Shown one piece after another: positions 45,930 through 55,007 of a DNA stretch of 64,000 bases. The notes beneath the pieces were generated by a model. The model worked only from the letters and a program-made list of their open reading frames with translations, did no database searches and was not told the origin of the DNA. Position 1 is the first letter of the stretch; every line of letters begins with the position of its first letter. A program made the translations under genes and the position numbers. Origin of the DNA: Ferruginibacter sp. (lineage in GTDB: Bacteria > Bacteroidota > Bacteroidia > Chitinophagales > Chitinophagaceae); the NCBI GenBank assembly GCA_030831945.1, contig JAURKC010000035.1:1-64000 (forward strand). Direction: 5' to 3'.

Positions 45930-47111
45930 ATGCCTTCAAGAAAAATAATCAACGATCCTGTTTACGGATTTATCACTATTGATGATGAGCTCATTTTAAA
46001 AATTATTGCTCATCCTTATTACCAGCGACTTCGCCGCATTCATCAGATGGCGATGGCACTTCTTGTATATCCAGGAGCGGTGCACACTAGGCTCCACCAT
46101 TCTTTAGGGGCTTACCACCTGATGCGCAATGCACTTCATGAACTGAAAAACAAGGGTGTAGAAATTACCCCAGCAGAAGAACAAGGCGCCAAGATTGCGA
46201 TATTATTACATGATATTGGCCACGGCCCATTTAGTCATGCACTGGAAAATGTACTGCTAGAAAAAATGCACCATGAAGCCATTTCCTTGGAGCTCATGAA
46301 AGAACTCAATAAACATTTTGATGGGCAACTGCAAATGGCCTTAGATATTTTCACCAATGAATATCCAAAAAAATTTTTACACCAGCTCGTTAGTGGCCAA
46401 TTAGACGTTGACAGAATGGATTACCTTACCCGTGACAGTTTTTTTAGTGGGGTAAGTGAAGGGGTCATTGGGTACGACCGAATATTGAAAATGCTAACCG
46501 TACACAATGGCGAGCTGATGGTAGAGGAAAAAGGTATTTATTCAATTGAGAAGTTTTTGGTATCTCGCCGACTCATGTATTGGCAGGTATATCTTCATAA
46601 AACGGTGGTATGTGCTGAACAGATGCTGGTAAGAATTATTAAAAGAGCTAAACAAATAAAAGCGGTCACCCCAATGCCTTTCAACCAAGTGATCAATGAG
46701 CCAGCGGGCTCCTTAAGTTTGGAACAGTTTTGTACCCTCGACGACTATGATGTGATGGCTGCTATCAAAGGGTGGTGCAATCATGAAGATAAAATATTGT
46801 CTTTTTTAAGTCGGGGTATCCTTAACCGTGAGCTATTGAAAGTTAAATATTATTCGGAGCCTATTGAAAAGAAATGGATTGAGGAAAAAACAGCAGAAGC
46901 TATGCAGAAAATGAATATTACTGCCGAGGAAGCTTCTTGGTTAGTATTTACCGGAATTGCTTCGGGAAGTACTTATAATTTTGAGGACGAAAGAATCAAT
47001 ATTCTATTTAAAGACGGTTCTGTGAAAGACATTTCAGCGGTAGATGACCCTTTAATTGGCAAAAATCTGGGGGGTAAAATCAAGAAATATTATTTTTGTT
47101 ATCTGCGATAA
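45930..47111 (+). CDS. HD-domain phosphohydrolase (dGTPase/SAMHD1-like)
   Basis: A 393-residue HD-superfamily enzyme. Metal ligands are visible in RLHHSLGAYHLM (H), LLHDIGHGPFSHALE (HD) and GQLDVDRMDYLTRDS (D). The last segment is typical of SAMHD1-like and YpgQ-type deoxynucleotide triphosphohydrolases. It probably removes triphosphate from dNTPs or a related nucleotide, in the cytosol. In Bacteroidota this gene is commonly found upstream of lpxD, lpxC-fabZ and lpxA; here lpxC-fabZ follows directly after 137 bases. ATG at 45930. Confidence 0.88.
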   Translation: MPSRKIINDPVYGFITIDDELILKIIAHPYYQRLRRIHQMAMALLVYPGAVHTRLHHSLGAYHLMRNALHELKNKGVEITPAEEQGAKIAILLHDIGHGPFSHALENVLLEKMHHEAISLELMKELNKHFDGQLQMALDIFTNEYPKKFLHQLVSGQLDVDRMDYLTRDSFFSGVSEGVIGYDRILKMLTVHNGELMVEEKGIYSIEKFLVSRRLMYWQVYLHKTVVCAEQMLVRIIKRAKQIKAVTPMPFNQVINEPAGSLSLEQFCTLDDYDVMAAIKGWCNHEDKILSFLSRGILNRELLKVKYYSEPIEKKWIEEKTAEAMQKMNITAEEASWLVFTGIASGSTYNFEDERINILFKDGSVKDISAVDDPLIGKNLGGKIKKYYFCYLR

Positions 47112-47220
47112 AAATTACCTGATACAGCAAAACTTTGTAAATTTCTTGCTGTAATCCCCTAAAAAGGCACTGTAATTGCCTCAAATTGGCCTATAACTAC
47201 TAAGGCCATAAAAAATTAAA

Positions 47221-47228
47221 TACCTTTG
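47221..47228 (+). promoter_or_regulatory. -7 promoter box of lpxC-fabZ
   Basis: TACCTTTG matches TAnnTTTG and ends 20 bases before the ATG at 47249; the TTG at 47237 is a less likely start. Confidence 0.5.
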
Positions 47229-47248
47229 CCAAAACTTTGAAAATAAGC

Positions 47249-48655
47249 ATGAACGCAAATTTCAATCCAGACAAACAACATACTTTGGCCTCCACAGTGA
47301 ATATCTCTGGAACTGGTCTGCATACCGGTATCAATGTAGATATGACCCTTAAGCCTGCAAATCCTGGTTTTGGATTTCAGTTTCAACGGGTAGATTTACC
47401 TGGAATGCCGATAATTAAAGCAGATTGCGATTTAGTCACCGATACCTCCAGAGGCACTACTTTGGAATCAGGAAATGCCAAAATAAGCACTGTAGAACAT
47501 ATACTTGCCGCTTTGGTAGGGTTGGGAGTAGATAATTGTCTCATTGAGGTAAATGGGCCTGAAATACCCATTATCGATGGAAGCAGTGAACCCTTTGTGA
47601 AGATGATTGAACCAATGGGGATATTAGAGCAGGATGCAGCCAAAGCTTGGTATAGCATTGACGAAAATATTACCTACTATGATGAAAAAAATAGAGTTGA
47701 AATAACTGCACTTCCTTCTGTTGAATATAAGTTAACTACCCTTATCGACTTTAACTCTCCTGTATTAGGTACTCAACATGCTACCCTAAAAAGCATGAAA
47801 GATTTTAAATCAGAAATAGCTCCTTGCCGTACTTTTTGCTTTTTGCATGAGTTAGAAGCGCTACTTGAAAACAATCTAATTAAAGGAGGAGATATTAATA
47901 ATGCCATAGTAGTAGTAGACAAACCGATTTCAAGTAATGAAATGAGCAGGTTAGCGAAAGCCTTCGGAAAAGAAAAAATGGAAGTAAAAAGTGAAGGCTA
48001 TCTAAATAACCTTGAATTACGCTTTCCGAATGAACCTGCCAGACATAAACTTCTTGATATTATAGGAGATCTTGCGCTAACAGGTTATGCAGTAAAGGGG
48101 CATATCATTGCCAACAGACCTGGGCACAGCAGTAATGTTGCTTTTGCAAAAAAATTAAAGCAGTACATCAAAAAAAATAAACACACTAAGGATATTCCTA
48201 TCTACGATGCTAACCAAGCAGCAGTTTATAATTTACAGCAAATAGAAGAAACCCTACCTCATAGATTTCCATTTTTATTGGTAGATAAAATAATTGAACT
48301 TACAGATAAACATATCGTTGGTATTAAAAATGTAACTTTCAATGAGTACTTTTTTCAGGGACATTTTCCTGGAAACCCAGTCATGCCAGGTGTTTTACAA
48401 GTTGAAGCCCTTGCCCAAACAGGTGGTATCCTTTGCATCAATGCTATGCCAGAAGGAAAGTATGATACTTATTTTATAAAAATAGAAAACTGCAAATTCA
48501 AGCAAAAAGTAGTTCCTGGTGATACCATGATTTTAAAAATGGAACTCATAGAACCGATTCGAAGAGGAATTTGTGTAATGAGAGGAAGCGTTTATGTTGG
48601 AAATAAACTTTGTACCGAAGGAGACTTAACTGCGCAATTAGTAAAAAGAAACTAA
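47249..48655 (+). CDS. Bifunctional UDP-3-O-acyl-N-acetylglucosamine deacetylase / (3R)-hydroxyacyl-ACP dehydratase (LpxC-FabZ fusion)
   Basis: A 468-residue fusion. The first 310 residues are LpxC: HTGINVDMTLKPANPG, the zinc site KISTVEHILAALVGLGVDN (His), and DNCLIEVNGPEIPIIDGSS. The last 150 are FabZ, with LPHRFPFLLVDKI and the catalytic HFPGNPVMPGVLQVEALAQ. LpxC does the committed step of lipid A synthesis; FabZ dehydrates hydroxyacyl-ACP. The fusion is a Bacteroidota trait and may balance lipid A against membrane fatty acids. lpxA follows 87 bases later. The gene lpxD, which normally lies just upstream, is absent here. ATG at 47249. Confidence 0.96.
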   Translation: MNANFNPDKQHTLASTVNISGTGLHTGINVDMTLKPANPGFGFQFQRVDLPGMPIIKADCDLVTDTSRGTTLESGNAKISTVEHILAALVGLGVDNCLIEVNGPEIPIIDGSSEPFVKMIEPMGILEQDAAKAWYSIDENITYYDEKNRVEITALPSVEYKLTTLIDFNSPVLGTQHATLKSMKDFKSEIAPCRTFCFLHELEALLENNLIKGGDINNAIVVVDKPISSNEMSRLAKAFGKEKMEVKSEGYLNNLELRFPNEPARHKLLDIIGDLALTGYAVKGHIIANRPGHSSNVAFAKKLKQYIKKNKHTKDIPIYDANQAAVYNLQQIEETLPHRFPFLLVDKIIELTDKHIVGIKNVTFNEYFFQGHFPGNPVMPGVLQVEALAQTGGILCINAMPEGKYDTYFIKIENCKFKQKVVPGDTMILKMELIEPIRRGICVMRGSVYVGNKLCTEGDLTAQLVKRN

Positions 48656-48742
48656 AAATTTTTATGACTCAATTTTTTAACAATTCAAAAAATTGTTAGT
48701 TATTAAAATCAAATTGAACCATTTGTAAATTTTCAATTCATC

Positions 48743-49540
48743 ATGATTCATCCACATACTTATATTCATCCTAATGCAAAACTTGCGACCAATGTAAAAA
48801 TTGATCCTTTCAGTGTTATTCACCCGAATGTAGAAATCGGAGAAGGTACTTGGATTGGAAGCAATGTGACCGTTATGGAAGGGGCTAGAATTGGAAAAAA
48901 TTGTCGCATTTTCCCTGGTGCAGTAATCGCTGCCATTCCACAAGACCTTAAGTTTGATAATGAAGCTACCACTGTGGAAGTGGGTGACAATACCACTATT
49001 CGTGAATTTGTTACTATTAACCGTGGAAGTAAAGATCGCTGGGTAACCAAGGTAGGTAACAATTGTCTGATCATGGCTTATAGCCATATTGCACATGATT
49101 GCAAAGTGGGCAATAATTGTATCATGAGCAATAATACCCAGATGGCCGGCCATGTAACGGTAGGCGATTTTGCTATTTTAGGCGGCATGTGTGCGATTCA
49201 CCAATTTGTACAAATAGGACAACACGCTTTTGTAAGCGGGGGAAGTTTAGTAAGTAAAGATGTTCCGCCTTATATCAAAGCAGGCAGAACTCCCCTGAGT
49301 TATGCAGGCGTTAATTCCATTGGATTAAAACGCAGAGGATTTTCATTGGATAGCATTAACCAGATCCTAGATATCTACCGTATTATTTATAACAAATCAT
49401 TGAATACTACTCAAGCATTAAATTTTATCGAAGAAGAATTGCCTGCTACTGACGAAAGAGATGAGATTGTTACCTTTATTAGAGATAGTGGTAGAGGTAT
49501 CATTAAAAGATTTACGAAAGGCAGTATGGATGATGAATAA
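48743..49540 (+). CDS. lpxA: Acyl-ACP-UDP-N-acetylglucosamine O-acyltransferase LpxA
   Basis: A 265-residue acyltransferase that puts a 3-hydroxyacyl chain on UDP-GlcNAc at the start of lipid A synthesis. It is a left-handed beta helix of hexapeptide repeats (VEIGEGTWIGSNVTVMEGA, TVEVGDNTTIREFVTIN) with the catalytic His in MAYSHIAHDCKVGNN. A C-terminal helical domain (residues 190-265) completes the enzyme. It acts as a trimer in the cytosol and forms a unit with lpxC-fabZ. Frames on the opposite strand across it are shadows. ATG at 48743. Confidence 0.97.
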   Translation: MIHPHTYIHPNAKLATNVKIDPFSVIHPNVEIGEGTWIGSNVTVMEGARIGKNCRIFPGAVIAAIPQDLKFDNEATTVEVGDNTTIREFVTINRGSKDRWVTKVGNNCLIMAYSHIAHDCKVGNNCIMSNNTQMAGHVTVGDFAILGGMCAIHQFVQIGQHAFVSGGSLVSKDVPPYIKAGRTPLSYAGVNSIGLKRRGFSLDSINQILDIYRIIYNKSLNTTQALNFIEEELPATDERDEIVTFIRDSGRGIIKRFTKGSMDDE

Positions 49541-49649
49541 AATCATTAAGTGCCTGAGCCGATAAGAAAGAGAAAGCTATTGGATAGAATACATTTCAGT
49601 TTACTTTTTCATTGCAATCAATTTGGACCCGAAAGGAATCGCATTACCC

Positions 49650-50261
49650 ATGCAAATCAAACTAACCAATACCGGTAAACGCTTTAACAGAGAATGGATT
49701 TTCCGTCACTTTGATCATGAATTTTTATCTGGTAAAAGGTATGCTATTACAGGATCTAATGGCTCTGGTAAATCAACTTTACTTCAGGTAATATCCGGTT
49801 CAATTTCTCATAACGAAGGTAAAATTGAAATGATATTGAAAGGGAGTCCGCTTCTTGAGGAAAATTGTTTTCAATATCTATCTATCGCCGCACCTTATTT
49901 AGAACTGATTGAAGAAATGACTGCTACAGAATTTCTACACTTTCATTCTTCCTTTAAACCGCTTACGCATTCATTAGAATCAATACTTGCTGTTATTAAT
50001 TTAGAAAATGCTGCTCAAAAACAAATTAGGTATTTCAGCAGCGGAATGAAACAACGACTCAAACTTGCACAGGCCTTTTTTTGTTCAGCACCCGTATTGC
50101 TACTAGATGAACCAACTACTAATTTAGATGCAGAGGGTATTGCATTATATCAACAACTGATTACTGAACACACTGATCAAAAATTAGTCATCATCAGTAG
50201 TAATGATCCTCAGGAATATAGTTTTTGTGATGAAGTAATTTCTATTGGAGATTTTAAATAA
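49650..50261 (+). CDS. ABC transporter ATP-binding protein
   Basis: A 203-residue stand-alone nucleotide-binding subunit with Walker A GSNGSGKST, signature FSSGMKQRLKLA and Walker B LLLDEPTTNLD. The D-loop and the H-loop position (IISSNDPQEYSF) lack the usual histidine: an asparagine stands there, so hydrolysis may be weak. Its permease partner is not adjacent. It lies 109 bases after lpxA, possibly in the same operon, which hints at an envelope-lipid role, but this is guesswork. The TTG at 49623 is passed over for the ATG at 49650. Confidence 0.85.
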   Translation: MQIKLTNTGKRFNREWIFRHFDHEFLSGKRYAITGSNGSGKSTLLQVISGSISHNEGKIEMILKGSPLLEENCFQYLSIAAPYLELIEEMTATEFLHFHSSFKPLTHSLESILAVINLENAAQKQIRYFSSGMKQRLKLAQAFFCSAPVLLLDEPTTNLDAEGIALYQQLITEHTDQKLVIISSNDPQEYSFCDEVISIGDFK

Positions 50262-50593
50262 TGTACTACGTAGTCCTGAAATTTCCTTTGGACTGAAATT
50301 TCCTTTGAAATAGAGTTATTTTACTTCAATGGGAATACAGGCTCAAACAGCCTTGATTTTTTAACGGCTGATAGTTAAAATTTCTAGCACTTTTTATTCG
50401 AGGGCGTTGCTGAATTAGCGGTTACTACTTTTTAAGCGTCGACAGAATAAAATTTTCAGAGAGATCAATACTCAATAGCTGTAATCGGTAGAAAATATCA
50501 ATACCTCTGCAACAGATACACGCAGATGAAATTCACGCAACTATTAACCGATTGGTTTAATAGATTTGAAGGATGATTCGATTAGTAAAATCT
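50262..50593. other. Gene-free stretch with palindrome, direct repeat and weak hairpin
   Basis: It holds the palindrome ACTACGTAGT at 50265-50274, the 15-base direct repeat CTGAAATTTCCTTTG at 50276 and 50293, and AGGCT-CAAAC-AGCCT with a T-rich tail at 50339-50353, a weak terminator. No gene was seen in the rest. Confidence 0.5.
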
Positions 50594-51808
50594 TTATCTC
50601 CTACTGGCAATCAATAAATCAAGATCCGTATATTTCAAATCAAAACGTTCGCTCAGGTGGAAATTAGTAAGACTTCCCTTGAATAAATAAACACCACTTC
50701 GAATGTTTGCCTTATGCCATACCGCATGATCAATTCCGCCATCATCAGCAGTCTCGAGTAATAAAGGCATCAATACATTGCTAATAGCCTGAGAAGCAGT
50801 ACGAGCAAATCCGCTTGGAATATTAGGTACACAATAATGAATCACGTCAAACTTCCTAAAAATTGGCTTTTCATGAGTAGTCACTTCACTCGTTTCAAAA
50901 CAACCCCCTCGGTCAATACTTACATCTACAATGATACTTCCCGGCCTCATATTGCCTACCATTTCTTCGCTGACTATAATGGGCGTTCGACCATTAGAAC
51001 TACTCAATGCCCCCACCGCAACATCACAAGTTTTTAATTGCTTTGCCAATATTTTAGGCTCAATTACTGAAGTCCATAAACGGCCGCCAATATTATTTTG
51101 AAGCCGCTTTAGTCGGTAAATGCTATTATCAAAAATCTTTACACTAGCCCCGATCGCTAATGCTGTCCGCGCTGCATATTCACCCACAATCCCCGCTCCT
51201 ATAATGATCACCTTGGTTGGAGGAATACCACTGATGCCCCCTACCAATACTCCTTTTCCATTGTTAGCCTTACTTAAATATTGACCAGCGATCAACATAA
51301 CCGCACTACCCGCAATCTCGCTCATGCTTCTTACAATAGGATTGTGCCCCGTATCATCTTTGAGATTTTCAAAACTTAGTGCAGTAATTTTCTTCTCCAT
51401 CATTTTCTGTAAGATTTCTCTTTTCATTACAGATAAATGGATGGGGGAAATAATAAATTGATTAGGCTTCAACAACGCGCATTCAGCTTCACTGATGGGT
51501 GCACTTTTCACTAATATATCACATTCAAAAACTTCTTTTTTATGATAGGCAATCTTTGCCCCCACATCACTATAATCTATATCATTATAGCTGGCACCTT
51601 CTCCCGCGCCTGTCTCCACCATCACCCGATGACCATTGGCCACCATCACTCCCACCGCCTCTGGTGTTAGGGCGATTCGATTTTCATTAAATGAATTCTC
51701 TTTGGGAATACCAATAAATAATTGAGTGCCTTTTGGTTTAATATCTAATGTTTCCTCCAATGTTTCATAAGAAAAGGAAGGAGAAACATAAGGTTTTGAT
51801 TTAGCCAT
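50594..51808 (-). CDS. ald: Alanine dehydrogenase
   Basis: A 404-residue NAD-dependent oxidoreductase that converts alanine to pyruvate and ammonia or the reverse. It has GIPKENSFNENRIALTPEAV (N-terminal substrate domain), a Rossmann loop (VIIIGAGIVGEYAARTALAIG) and the catalytic region PGSIIVDVSIDRGGCFET. The first 30 residues (YETLEETLDIKPKGTQLF) extend the family start. It is cytosolic, probably hexameric. The tsaE gene lies 135 bases upstream on the same strand. ATG at 51808. A shared role with tsaE is not evident; the pair is common in relatives. Confidence 0.93.
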   Translation of the reverse strand: MAKSKPYVSPSFSYETLEETLDIKPKGTQLFIGIPKENSFNENRIALTPEAVGVMVANGHRVMVETGAGEGASYNDIDYSDVGAKIAYHKKEVFECDILVKSAPISEAECALLKPNQFIISPIHLSVMKREILQKMMEKKITALSFENLKDDTGHNPIVRSMSEIAGSAVMLIAGQYLSKANNGKGVLVGGISGIPPTKVIIIGAGIVGEYAARTALAIGASVKIFDNSIYRLKRLQNNIGGRLWTSVIEPKILAKQLKTCDVAVGALSSSNGRTPIIVSEEMVGNMRPGSIIVDVSIDRGGCFETSEVTTHEKPIFRKFDVIHYCVPNIPSGFARTASQAISNVLMPLLLETADDGGIDHAVWHKANIRSGVYLFKGSLTNFHLSERFDLKYTDLDLLIASRR

Positions 51809-51943
51809 AGTTGTTTACAATTGAAATCAAATAACTGTATTTGAAAGGTAGGTACAAAGTACAAATTATTACTGAAACTCGCTTCGGTATTACTCAATTT
51901 TGAGAAGCCGTAATCCTTCCATTTAAAAATCGGACCAACCCTA

Positions 51944-52357
51944 TTAAATTGCTGTTGCTATTTTTCTAGTCTCCGTATCTACAGCAGTAAAGTACAAATG
52001 CAATGTCTCATCGGGTAAAATTCCAGCGGCCTTTTCAGGCCATTCCACCAAACAAGTATTGCCAGACAACAAACAATCTTCTACTCCACTTGAAAAAACC
52101 TCTTCTTCATTTTTTAAACGATAGAGGTCCATATGATATATAATTTCTCCAGACTGGGTGCTATATTGGTTAATGATAGAAAAAGTAGGACTAGATATAT
52201 TGTCTGATACCTTTCTCGCTTTGCAATAAGCCTGTGTAAAGGTGGTTTTGCCTGCACCCATTTCACCGTGCAGTGCCAGCACCTTATAATTAGCTGAAAT
52301 AGCGATTATTTCATCCGCAGCAGCCCCTATTTGATTCAATGAAAAAATTACCTCCAT
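51944..52357 (-). CDS. tsaE: tRNA threonylcarbamoyladenosine biosynthesis protein TsaE
   Basis: A 137-residue P-loop ATPase that works with TsaB and TsaD to make the t6A37 modification in ANN-decoding tRNAs. Walker A is LHGEMGAGKTTFTQAYC (residues 30-46), followed by SPTFSIINQYSTQ and DLYRLKNEEEVFSSGVEDC. The Walker B-like VEWPEKAAGILP is also present. Length and order fit the family. It diverges from copA with 62 bases between start codons, and its -7 box ends four bases before its ATG. Confidence 0.95.
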   Translation of the reverse strand: MEVIFSLNQIGAAADEIIAISANYKVLALHGEMGAGKTTFTQAYCKARKVSDNISSPTFSIINQYSTQSGEIIYHMDLYRLKNEEEVFSSGVEDCLLSGNTCLVEWPEKAAGILPDETLHLYFTAVDTETRKIATAI

Positions 52358-52361
52358 GTTG

Positions 52362-52369
52362 CAAAGATA
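52362..52369 (-). promoter_or_regulatory. -7 promoter box of tsaE
   Basis: On the minus strand TATCTTTG ends four bases before the tsaE ATG; a TTG at about 23 bases upstream may be the -33 element. Confidence 0.6.
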
Positions 52370-52388
52370 TTTTTCTTGATTAGTAATT

Positions 52389-52400
52389 CATTCAAGAATG
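52389..52400. promoter_or_regulatory. Inverted repeat in the tsaE-copA divergent promoter
   Basis: CATTCAAGAATG has five-base arms around AA and lies midway between the two divergent -7 boxes. It could be an operator for the copper ATPase gene, but short inverted repeats are common by chance. Confidence 0.3.
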
Positions 52401-52407
52401 GAAATAA

Positions 52408-52415
52408 TAATTTTG
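52408..52415 (+). promoter_or_regulatory. -7 promoter box of copA-like gene
   Basis: TAATTTTG ends four bases before the ATG at 52420, so the mRNA probably begins at or next to the start codon. Confidence 0.6.
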
Positions 52416-52419
52416 TACA

Positions 52420-54537
52420 ATGGAAAAAGTAGTCTGGAAAGTAGAGGGGATGACTTGTACCAATTGTGCATTGACCATCAATCAATATCTTCAAAAGAAA
52501 GGAAGTGCTGATGTCAAAGTGAATTTTATTGGGGGTGAGGTAAGTTTTACACTCCCAGCCGATAGCTCTAAATTGGCTATTGCCGAAGGAATAGAAGGCC
52601 TGGGCTACCATGTTGTAGATGAACCACTAATGCAACAGCTACCCAAAAAAAAGAAGTTGTTTTCAAATCATCTTCAGCGGTTCAGTTTCTGCCTTCCCTT
52701 TACCTTGGTCCTATTGCTACACATGCTTCCATGGCATTTTCATTTCTTAATGAATCCCTGGATTCAGCTAGCGATTTGTGTACCCGTATATTGGGTGGGT
52801 ATGAGTTATTTTGGAACCAGTGCAATAAAAAGTCTACGCAGTGGTATCCCTAATATGAATGTGCTAATAGCGCTAGGAGCCACAGCTGCATTTGTTTACA
52901 GCCTCATTGGTACTATTGGTGATTTAGGAATGGATTATCTTTTTTATGAAACGACCGCTACCATTATTACCTTAGTATTTTTAGGAGAATGGGTTGAACA
53001 TCAATCTGTATCCGCGACTCAAAAAGAACTCAATCAATTAGCACGCAGTCAACCGCTCATGGCCAATATGATTGCATTTGATGAGGAACATAAAGAATTA
53101 ATTTTTCCAGTAGAGAGTTCACAACTAAGAGTAGGTGATTTAGTATTAATAAAAACAGGTGAGCAGGTACCTTCCGATTGCAAAATAATTTGGGGAGAGG
53201 CGCAGGTGAATGAATCCTTACTTACAGGAGAAAGCAGACCACTGCTTAAACAAAAAAAAGACACCCTAATTGGAGGTAGCATTTTAACTGATGGAACTAT
53301 AAAAGCCCAGGTAACTGCTACCGGTAAGGATACCGTGCTCAGTAATATTTTAAATTTAGTAAAACAAGCACAAGGTGAAAAACCACCCATACAACAATTA
53401 GCGGACAGAATTAGCGCCATTTTTGTACCGGCTGTAATAAGTATTTCGATAGTAACCTTTCTATTGAATTACTATGTATTTCAAATTCCAGCAGCTGATT
53501 CGTTGATGAGAAGTATTGCCGTTTTGGTAATCAGCTGTCCCTGTGCCATGGGACTTGCCACTCCTGCTGCCATTGCAGTAGGACTAGGTAGAGCTGCTAA
53601 AAATGGAATTCTTTTTAGAAATGCAAAAGCCCTAGAATTATTTAAAAATATTAAAACCGTCATTTTTGACAAAACAGGCACACTAACAATGGGTCAGTTT
53701 GTTATTGCTGATTTTAAATTCAGTCACCTTGCTGAGGAAGAATTTAAACGGATTGTTTTTTCACTAGAAAAATATTCTAATCACCCCATTGCAAAAACCA
53801 TTGGCAGCGAATGGAAAATAAATAATGCCATTCAATGGAAAAAAATTGAAGAGATAAAAGGAATAGGAATGAAAGCTGAAGATGCCGAGGGTAATATATA
53901 CCAACTAGGATCTCATAAAATAGCTGCTGCCCTTACATCAGATCATTCGCATACTGCCTACTTGCTTATTAATGAAACCTTAGCAGGTTGGATCGATTTA
54001 GAAGATAAAATAAGAAAAGAATCTTTTGACGTAATATCATTTCTTCATTCTAAAAATATAGAAACAATTTTACTCAGTGGTGACTCCCTAGAAAGAACTA
54101 AGCAGGTAGCCGACACGCTCGGCATTTCTAAAATATTTGCTGAAAAATCACCTGAAGAAAAATTAGCCATTGTAGCTGAAATCAATGAAAAAACTCCAGT
54201 AGCGATGGTAGGAGATGGTATTAATGATGCACCTGCTTTAGCAAAAGCTACCATTGGAATTTCAATGAGTGAGGCTACTCAACTAGCCGTACAAAGTGCA
54301 CAGGTAGTGCTGATGAATAAGGGTATCCAGCATTTACCGCTAGCCCTTGGACTTGGTAAGCACACATTTACCACCATTCAACAAAATTTATTCTGGGCCT
54401 TCATCTATAATATTGTAGCCATTCCCATCGCTGCCATGGGCCTATTACATCCCGGCATAGCAGCACTAGCCATGGGATTTAGTGATGTAGTCTTAGCAAT
54501 AAATTCTATTCGGCTTAACTTTAAAAACGTACTATAA
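52420..54537 (+). CDS. copA: Copper-type heavy-metal P-type ATPase
   Basis: A 705-residue inner-membrane pump. One N-terminal metal-binding domain has GMTCTNC (residues 9-15). Eight membrane helices follow in the P1B layout, with the intramembrane CPC in SCPCAMGLATPAA (near 372). The phosphorylation motif DKTGTLT is near 416, the nucleotide-binding SNHPIAK marks the P1B HP locus, and GDGINDAPAL is near 597. The CPC points to Cu+ or Ag+ export. Regulation may act on the shared tsaE promoter region. A 60-residue charged protein follows. Confidence 0.95.
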   Translation: MEKVVWKVEGMTCTNCALTINQYLQKKGSADVKVNFIGGEVSFTLPADSSKLAIAEGIEGLGYHVVDEPLMQQLPKKKKLFSNHLQRFSFCLPFTLVLLLHMLPWHFHFLMNPWIQLAICVPVYWVGMSYFGTSAIKSLRSGIPNMNVLIALGATAAFVYSLIGTIGDLGMDYLFYETTATIITLVFLGEWVEHQSVSATQKELNQLARSQPLMANMIAFDEEHKELIFPVESSQLRVGDLVLIKTGEQVPSDCKIIWGEAQVNESLLTGESRPLLKQKKDTLIGGSILTDGTIKAQVTATGKDTVLSNILNLVKQAQGEKPPIQQLADRISAIFVPAVISISIVTFLLNYYVFQIPAADSLMRSIAVLVISCPCAMGLATPAAIAVGLGRAAKNGILFRNAKALELFKNIKTVIFDKTGTLTMGQFVIADFKFSHLAEEEFKRIVFSLEKYSNHPIAKTIGSEWKINNAIQWKKIEEIKGIGMKAEDAEGNIYQLGSHKIAAALTSDHSHTAYLLINETLAGWIDLEDKIRKESFDVISFLHSKNIETILLSGDSLERTKQVADTLGISKIFAEKSPEEKLAIVAEINEKTPVAMVGDGINDAPALAKATIGISMSEATQLAVQSAQVVLMNKGIQHLPLALGLGKHTFTTIQQNLFWAFIYNIVAIPIAAMGLLHPGIAALAMGFSDVVLAINSIRLNFKNVL

Positions 54538-54595
54538 AATCATTAAATTTAACTTTCGATTATATAGTTCCAATCTCATTTTATACAACTAATGA

Positions 54596-54778
54596 ATGAA
54601 AAACATGGATGAGTTAAATCAAAAAATAGAAGACATTGAACCGCTAACTCAAGAAGAGCTAGAAGAAATGAAAGCGATCATTAAAAAATCGATTGCGGAA
54701 GCAAAACAAAATACAAAGTTGCCTACTGAAATCAAAAAAGAATCTGATGAGTCAAAAGGCAAATTGCCTTCAGCATAA
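54596..54778 (+). CDS. Small charged protein downstream of copA, function unknown
   Basis: A 60-residue protein, rich in Glu, Lys and Gln (LTQEELEEMKAIIKKSIAEA). It should form one or two helices and has no cysteine, histidine or membrane segment, so metal binding is unlikely. It lies 58 bases after copA on the same strand and may share its transcript. An ATG at 54605 (MDELNQKIED) is an alternative start. I know no function. Coding likelihood is moderate: helical periodicity is good, but the gene is short. Confidence 0.5.
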   Translation: MKNMDELNQKIEDIEPLTQEELEEMKAIIKKSIAEAKQNTKLPTEIKKESDESKGKLPSA

Positions 54779-54952
54779 AAAAATACTTCCTCTGCCGATT
54801 ATTAGTATTGTAATTCTTTAGACGAATGATTTAATTATTTTTTAATTTCCCCAACAACCAATTAGTCATTTTTTAGTTCTATTCTGGATATGACCAATGT
54901 CCATTACTGTAAAAATTTCCTTTAAGATTGAATATAAATAAATTGTACATCC

Positions 54953-54986
54953 AAAAAAAAAGAGGCAACCTAACTAGGTTGCCTCT
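54953..54986 (-). terminator. Rho-independent terminator after oxidoreductase gene
   Basis: On the minus strand AGAGGCAACC pairs with GGTTGCCTCT around a six-base loop, followed by a T-run, 22 bases after the stop at 55008. Confidence 0.93.
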
Positions 54987-55007
54987 ATGAAAATATAATG
55001 GTAAGAT

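Noticed and set aside
48677..49153. Minus-strand 158-residue frame over lpxA
   Set aside because: It lies antisense to the hexapeptide repeats of lpxA and mirrors their periodicity.
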